A stretch of 64,000 nucleotides of DNA from Stomoxys calcitrans (Eukaryota; Arthropoda; Insecta; Diptera; Muscidae), in the NCBI RefSeq assembly GCF_963082655.1, contig NC_081553.1, positions 154,171,441-154,235,440 on the forward strand, read 5' to 3'. Below the pieces are notes generated by a model that saw nothing but the letters and a program-made list of their open reading frames with translations, was not told the DNA's origin and searched no databases. How positions within the stretch are numbered: the first letter of the stretch is position 1; every line of letters begins with the position of its first letter. This document shows positions 58,740 to 64,000 of the stretch, piece after piece. The position numbers were made by a program, and so were the translations under genes.

Positions 58740-59430
58740 TTTGGTATCCATGCAAAATTAATAAGACTTTGCAGGATGACACTTGCTGATACGCGTTCCT
58801 CAGTAAGAATAGGCAAGAATTTGTCCGGACCATGGAATACCAAATGAGGTTTTGACAATGAGACAGCTATCGTGTGATCTCTTTAATATCCTGCTGGAGA
58901 AGGTTGTCGATGTCGTCGGCAAAGCCATCATAGATCGGTCACCGGAAGTAATAACAGCTGCCTTTGAAAAAATCGAAAGAAAATGTGTCCGGCAGTAAAT
59001 GGAGATAAGTCGATATGGATGATAGCAATTCCCAAAACGCTCTGTACAACCGATCAGATAAAGAAAATGGAGAAAGTTGGAAATCACAACTTTGAGATAG
59101 TTAGCAACATATACCTCGGCGCCGCCGTAACCGAAACGAATGACACCAGTTTTGAAATAAAGCGAAGAATAATACTGGCAAATAGATGCTACCTTAAATT
59201 GAGTAAGCAGTTTTGAAATAAGGCCACCTCTCGACAGACTAAAATACTGATACTGCCCGTGTTGTTGCGACTGCGTTGGCTACATCATGTTGTCAGTGGT
59301 ACACGCAAACCTCCTCGAAACTTGATGTCATAGAATTTAGAATGAGCACGGAAGATCGAGGCGCTTTGATCACCATTCTATTCTACGTTCGACTAGCGGA
59401 ACAAATGTTTTGTCATATCCAATTAAAGTA
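58740..59430 (+). mobile_element. RTE-like LINE fragment, copy 4 (duplicate of copy 3)
   Basis: The plus-strand frame 58983-59216 encodes the same RT thumb segment as copy 3, with one residue fewer at VSNIYLG. It exists because of the inverted duplication rather than independent insertion. Confidence 0.8.
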
Positions 59431-59939
59431 GGTTAGATTAGGTAAGGTTGAAAAGAAGGTGCGGATATTAATCCATCTCATGTCACTATAGACATACATC
59501 TAAGCCAGCATTCGGCTTGTTGTGCGCTCTAAATACTAAAAAATTAACCTCGAAAAAGAAAATCTAAAGGCTCTATTACACGCCATGTTGTTGTCTTATG
59601 ACATGACCATTTTAGCACATATGGAGTTGTACACGTAGTGTGATACAAACGAAACATACATATGAAAGTCAATTTTCAAAATAGCACATGTAATTTATTC
59701 GATTAGAACGTGCTCTATTCCTTCTGACAAAAAACCAAAGAGCTGATTTTGTTGTCAGTCGGATCAAAGTAACCCCAAATTAAATTGTTTTTACAAATAT
59801 ATGATTCAACCAGTTTTTTTTACAACTTTAACAATTTTTGCGCACTACACATCAGCATTTGCTCCAATTTTAAGGTTATGTCATACGAATATAGTATGCC
59901 GATGTAATAGCAAAAATGGAAAAAAATCTTGTTTGCTAA

Positions 59940-60783
59940 ATGTAGATTGGTTGATGCTGAGTTCTTCAAATTTTTTTAAAAACTCTCGTACTAAACTCGA
60001 TGCAACTAACACAGAATTTAATTTGATAGCTGAGCGTTTTAAAAAATTTAAAGATTTACTCGATGAATCTTCAAGTCTTGAAGATTCTCTCCGTTCTCCA
60101 AACAACTGATCAAGCACCTTTGAGTATTAATACTGGAAATACTGCTACTGGAAATAATTCAACTGTGCCAATTCCGAATACTGATTCTGATGTGACTCAA
60201 GCAGAAAATTAAAATTTTAGGAAAACTGAACTGATTACTGATACTCAAGTTGGAAATTCTAATTTAAAAAATACCGAAATGACTACTGATACGAACAACA
60301 TTGGAACTAAGACAGTGCCACCAATTGTTGTCACACCGTCTGGTTCAAACATTTTTTCTGGTTTGAATACACCTTCTGGTCCTAATAAGTTCTTTTCAAC
60401 TTTGAATTCTCCTTCTCCACAAAACTTCGTTAGTGCGACAACTGCATCGCTTAATTCTCCAAGGCCTTTGAGGGTTATACCTCCTATGAAAACTGTTTTT
60501 GCTGCTCGTTTTGCTGCAGACACATCTGAAGACGATATGAGATATTATATAAAGTCCAAGCTGAACTTAGATGTGAATTTGAAAATATTGAAGTTTCAGT
60601 ACAGAGACACACGCAACACGGCATCATTTCGAATTATGGTACCTGACTCTGTTTTTTAAACCGTGGTAAGTCCTGACTTTTGGCCACCGAGGGCTTTAGT
60701 ACAGGAATATATATACAAAGAAAGGATTCGTACAAATATTGCGCATTTGCCTACACGTTCTGAAGATTTACCAAAAAACTAAG
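59940..60783 (+). pseudogene. ORF1 relic of the CR1-like LINE
   Basis: Early frame to 60109, then Thr/Asn-rich repeats (TDT, GNN). A 126-codon frame (60279-60659) follows with VFAARFAADTSEDDMRYYIK, a region seen at the ORF1 C-terminus of several arthropod LINEs. An in-frame TAA at 60657-60659 interrupts it. The same frame then stays open through DFWPPRALVQEY to TAA at 60781-60783, so the original ORF1 probably ended there. Another stop lies near 60210. RNA-binding function is inferred from position. Confidence 0.65.
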
Positions 60784-60789
60784 GAACTC

Positions 60790-63583
60790 ATCTTCTGATA
60801 AACAACTGTTTCTGGTTTATCAGAATGTTAGGGGACTAAATATCAAGTTATCTGGTCTGTATACTGATAGTTTTGGATTCGAATATGATGTAATAATTTT
60901 CACTGAAACCTGGCTTCATGGAAACATTTTAAATACTGAAATTTTGTGTGATAGATATCAAGTTTTTAGACGTGATCGTACAATTGGTATAAAAAAAAAT
61001 CTGGTGGAGGCGTCCTAATTGCTGTCTCGACTGAATACAGTGCATTTATCATAGATGTATTTATTGATCCATCCATCGAATTCCTGGCTGTTAAATTAAA
61101 ATATGGAAATAAATTTTTATTTTTGACTTGTTCATATAATCCTCCTGGATCTACTACTGAAATCTATAAAGCACACTTAGCTGCTATCCAATCTGTGCTA
61201 AGTCTTTCTAAACCAATGGACTCACTAATTGTAACTGGAGATTTCAATTTACCATCTATTCATTGGAAGGAAAATACTGATACAAACTATTTATTACCCG
61301 TCACAAAAGATGGTCATGTTGTGGAATTTATTGAAACAATTTTGAATACTGGTTTATGCCAAATTAATAGAATTTTCAACTCTAATGATAAGATGTTGGA
61401 TTTACTATTTACCACTGAACCTATGCAAACTTCGCTACAAAGAACAAATGCTATTACTAGTCCAGAGGATGTATTTCATCCTACTATTCACGTTGATGTC
61501 AACCTTTTTACCTCTTTCCTTCGCAAAACACGATTGTCTAATATTGATAGTATTTATGCTTTTTCGAAAACTGATTACCGAAAACTTAATAATCTTATAT
61601 CCAAAGTTGATTGGCAAGAATCACTTCCATTAAATGATTTGGATGAGTCGATTGTTATATTTTATGATATTCTTAAGGGTTGTATCCAGAAATCCGTTCC
61701 AGTTAAATGTAATTTCATTGGTAATGGGCCACCTTGGAATAATAACAAACTGCGCAACTTGAAGAATAGAAAAAATAAACTATATAAAAAGTATAAAAAA
61801 ACTGGTACTGCGATGGACTTTTCCAAATACTCTGTTGTTTGTTCTGAATATAACATCTGCAATAAGATCTCATACAACACTTATTTGTCGAATATAAAAA
61901 GTCAACTACAAGTAAACCCTAAGTCTTTTTATAAATTTGTAAACTCTAAACGTCGGTCGAATACTTTTCCAAAAGTTTTGAAATTTGGAGCCATCGAAGC
62001 GGATGATGACCTTTCCTCCCAAAGCTTCTACGGAAATAGCACGATATCTGTTCCACTAACAACATCTGATACTGTACAGCATTATTTGAGGAATATGAAA
62101 TGTTCCTACAATCCAGGTCCAGATGGTATCCATAGCAATATTCTTAGGCACTGCGCAAATTCCCTGTCTGGTGTTCTCTCAATATTGTTTAATGAATCTT
62201 TACGGAAACAATATTTCCCTCCATTATGGAAAAATTCTTTCATTATACCCCTGTTTAAAAGTGGATGTAAATCTGAAGTCACCAACTACAGAGGAATCGC
62301 AAAGCTTAGCGCTATTCCGAAACTTCTTGAAAAAATCATCACTGACTCACTGTCTCATAAAGTTTCTTCACTGTTATCACGATATCAGCATGGATTTCGT
62401 AAATCGTACTCAACTGTAACAAATGTTTTGGAATTAACTACAATTGTAAACGAAGGATTTAGAAATCGTTTGCAAACTGACGTTATATATACTGATTTTA
62501 GCAAGGCTTTTGATAAGGTAAATCATAGTCTTCTATTACACAAGCTAGACCTACTGGGGTTTTCAGACTCGTTGCTAGCATGGATATCAAATTACCTGTC
62601 TAATCGCACACAAACTGTAAAATTTAATGATTCTGTTTCTAAAACTATTGATGTTTTATCTGGAGTCCCACAAGGTAGTCATCTTGGGTCTATTTTGTTT
62701 TCATTATTTATTAATGATCTACCATCCACTGCCACTTTCTCTCGAGTACTTATGTATGCAGACGATGTTAAATTTTTCAAAACCATTCAAAATGACACAG
62801 ATCAACTGAAACTACAATCCGACCTTGACCGATTATACGATTGGTGTCAACTGAATCTAATGGAATTGAACATAAAAAAATGTAAACATATACATATCGT
62901 TTTACAGATTAAATCATCTAACAACAATTCAATCTATAAACGGTTCGCCCCTAGAAACTGTGGAATTAATCATGGATCTTGGCTTCTTGTTAGATCAAAG
63001 GTTAAACTATAGATCACATATATCTTTGACGATCAATAAAGCCTATGGTTCTTTAGGATTTGTTAAGTGTTGGAGCAAAGAGTTTGTTGATCCAATCGTC
63101 ACAAGAAATCTATACACATCCCTTGTTCGACCGATACTGGAGTATGGTTCTATAATATGGTGCCCAAATTATAAAATCCACTGCAATTCAATTGAGTCTG
63201 TGCAAAAACAGTTCCTGTTATTCTGCTTACGTAGACGTAACTGGACATTTAATACTTGACCATCTTATAAAGAAAGATTAAATTTGATCAAATTGCCTTC
63301 GTTGGAAAGTCGGCGTACAATGCTGAATCTGAATTTCATGTTAAATATACTAAACTGATACTTGAAGTCGGAGTTTCTGTTGGACCACATCTACTTCAAC
63401 GTGCCGCTGAGACCTTCACGAAATTTTAATCTTCTTCATGTTGAATACTATCGTACTAATTTTGCGATCAATGACTCATTTAGGAGTTTACGTGTTGAAT
63501 TTAATAAATTTTACAATAATATAGATCTGTGCGAAAACAAATATTCTTTAAAGAAAAAGATTATAATTTTGCTGAATTCGTAG
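60790..63583 (+). pseudogene. ORF2 (endonuclease plus RT) of the CR1-like LINE
   Basis: The endonuclease starts in QNVRGLNIK and has FTETWLHGN; a frameshift follows at an A-run (about 61002-61010). The long frame 61123-63012 has VTGDFNLPSIHW, then RT: NPGPDGIHSNILR, NYRGIAKLSAIPKLLEKI, YQHGFRKSYSTVTN, TDFSKAFDKVNHSLLL, GVPQGSHLGSILFSLFIND and MYADDVKFFK. A shift near 62950 leads into LGFLLDQRLNYRSHI and SLVRPILEYGSIIW, and a last one at about 63260 into VPLRPSRNFNLLHVE. Catalytic residues are intact, so inactivation looks recent. Confidence 0.85.
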
Positions 63584-63764
63584 TTATTAAGCTTAGTTTG
63601 TATATATTGTATATAGTCTAGTCTGTAAAGATTATAATATCTATAGACTAATAAATAAAAAAAAAAAACGTTGAGTGGAGCGGAGGTATTGTTATTTCAC
63701 TTCGCAAGAATTTTCCTGTAATTTGTAATAGGTGATTATTTTTGGAAGAAAAAATTAAGTCACT

Positions 63765-64000
63765 CAAGGATAGCTGCGATAGAAGAATCCAATAGGAGGT
63801 TGATGATCTGCATCTGTTTCCAGTGGAGCGGCAGATCTAGAACCCGGGAGTAGGCTTAGAATGGTCTCCAAAGACCCAACAGCTGCTGTGGTGGTATCAG
63901 GCCGCAGCATGTTTTCTGCTACTGAAACCTCAACTGGTGGAGCGGCTGCTCCAGGCTCCATTAGTCGACAGACGACTGGTCAGCAGGGGCATTTGACGAA
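63765..64000 (+). mobile_element. 5' end of a third family Y LINE, cut by the window
   Basis: The inverse of 56241-56480: an ORF1 start reading MVSKDPTAAVVVSGRSMF begins at 63862. It lies head-to-head with family Y copy 2 and continues beyond the window. Confidence 0.75.

Larger units (their letters stand above)
59936..63668 (+). mobile_element. CR1-like non-LTR retrotransposon, youngest LINE in the window
   Basis: It splits the right duplication arm; the left arm (about 56560) gives the uninterrupted site 'cttgtttgaaacgttgag' on the inverse strand. The element starts 'ctaaatgtagattgg' and ends in 'taataaataaa' plus poly-A. It carries ORF1 and a long ORF2 (endonuclease plus RT, no RNase H). 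ORF1 has nonsense changes; ORF2 has frameshifts near 61005, 62950 and 63260. RT motifs (TDFSKAFDKVNH, GVPQGSHLGSILF, YADDVKFF) fit the CR1/Rex1 group better than LOA. Clade is provisional. Confidence 0.85.
58740..64000 (-). repeat. Large inverted duplication, right arm (interrupted, runs off the window)
   Basis: Inverse of 56241-57774: RTE-like copy 4 (58740-59430), family X tail (about 59435-59560, minus strand), then common sequence to 59935. A LINE insertion at 59936-63668 follows, then common sequence to the window end. Small indels (for example 3 bp in the RTE-like part near 59110) separate the arms. Confidence 0.9.

Noticed and set aside
60245..60523. Minus-strand frame opposite LINE ORF1
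   Set aside because: Antisense shadow of the Thr/Asn-rich ORF1 of the CR1-like element.

Overview
This 64 kb window looks like intronic and intergenic DNA from a calyptrate fly, probably a muscid (house fly or stable fly relatives). Three things suggest this. The DNA is AT-rich and crowded with decayed non-LTR retrotransposons. It holds many copies of a short tandem-repeat family recognisable by cores such as 'gggagctatatcaggttat' and 'aagaattgcgccctctag'. The one convincing host gene has GT/AG introns. There are no prokaryotic operons, no CRISPR array and no canonical tRNA or rRNA gene. The taxonomic call is inference; nothing in the window is diagnostic to species.

Host gene: one minus-strand gene encodes a large, acidic, low-complexity protein with about eleven IQ (calmodulin-binding type) motifs. 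I see a 51-bp microexon (44364-44414), a 3.2 kb main exon with nine IQ motifs (41013-44216), a 1.3 kb exon with two more (3570-4889) and a possible terminal exon (635-831). Splice phases agree at every join (1/2, 1/2, 1/2). The main and 1.3 kb exons are therefore parted by a 36 kb intron, and the 3' part of the gene lies at the left edge of the window. The 5' exons were not found and may lie beyond 44.4 kb or outside the window. The gene's identity is not established.

Repeats, left to right: 0-3.3 kb, simple dispersed repeats. 5.4 kb, a tRNA-derived SINE. 6.3-8.8 kb, an internally deleted RTE-like LINE with a 10-bp target duplication. 10.1-13.5 kb, a LOA-like LINE relic (family X). 15.0-22.9 kb, an 8 kb nest: hAT-like termini with an imperfect 8-bp target duplication enclose a family X LINE and a family Y LINE, and the latter carries a 598-bp Tc1/mariner-like element. 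24-27 kb, LINE scraps and a mariner MITE. 27-35 kb, dispersed short repeats and a second RTE-like LINE on the minus strand. 36-40.7 kb, a 153-bp tandem array, a palindromic MITE and other repeats inside a larger insertion.

Upstream of the exons: 45.16-49.29 kb holds a well-delimited LOA-like LINE (family Z) with RT, RNase H and a 12-bp target duplication. 49.4-51.5 kb is a minus-strand family X relic abutting fragments of another LINE and a mariner. 52.4-53.0 and 58.1-58.7 kb are inverted copies of an unidentified 600-bp element. 53.1-56.5 kb is a minus-strand family Y LINE. From 56.24 kb to the window end is a large inverted duplication (arms of at least 1.53 kb) whose right arm alone carries a 3.7 kb CR1-like LINE.

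I see no convincing novel multi-gene system. The points most worth following are the IQ-repeat gene with recent internal tandem duplications and its TE-filled intron, the inverted duplication with an arm-specific LINE, and three perfect short palindromes inside LINE coding regions that look like template-switch mutations.
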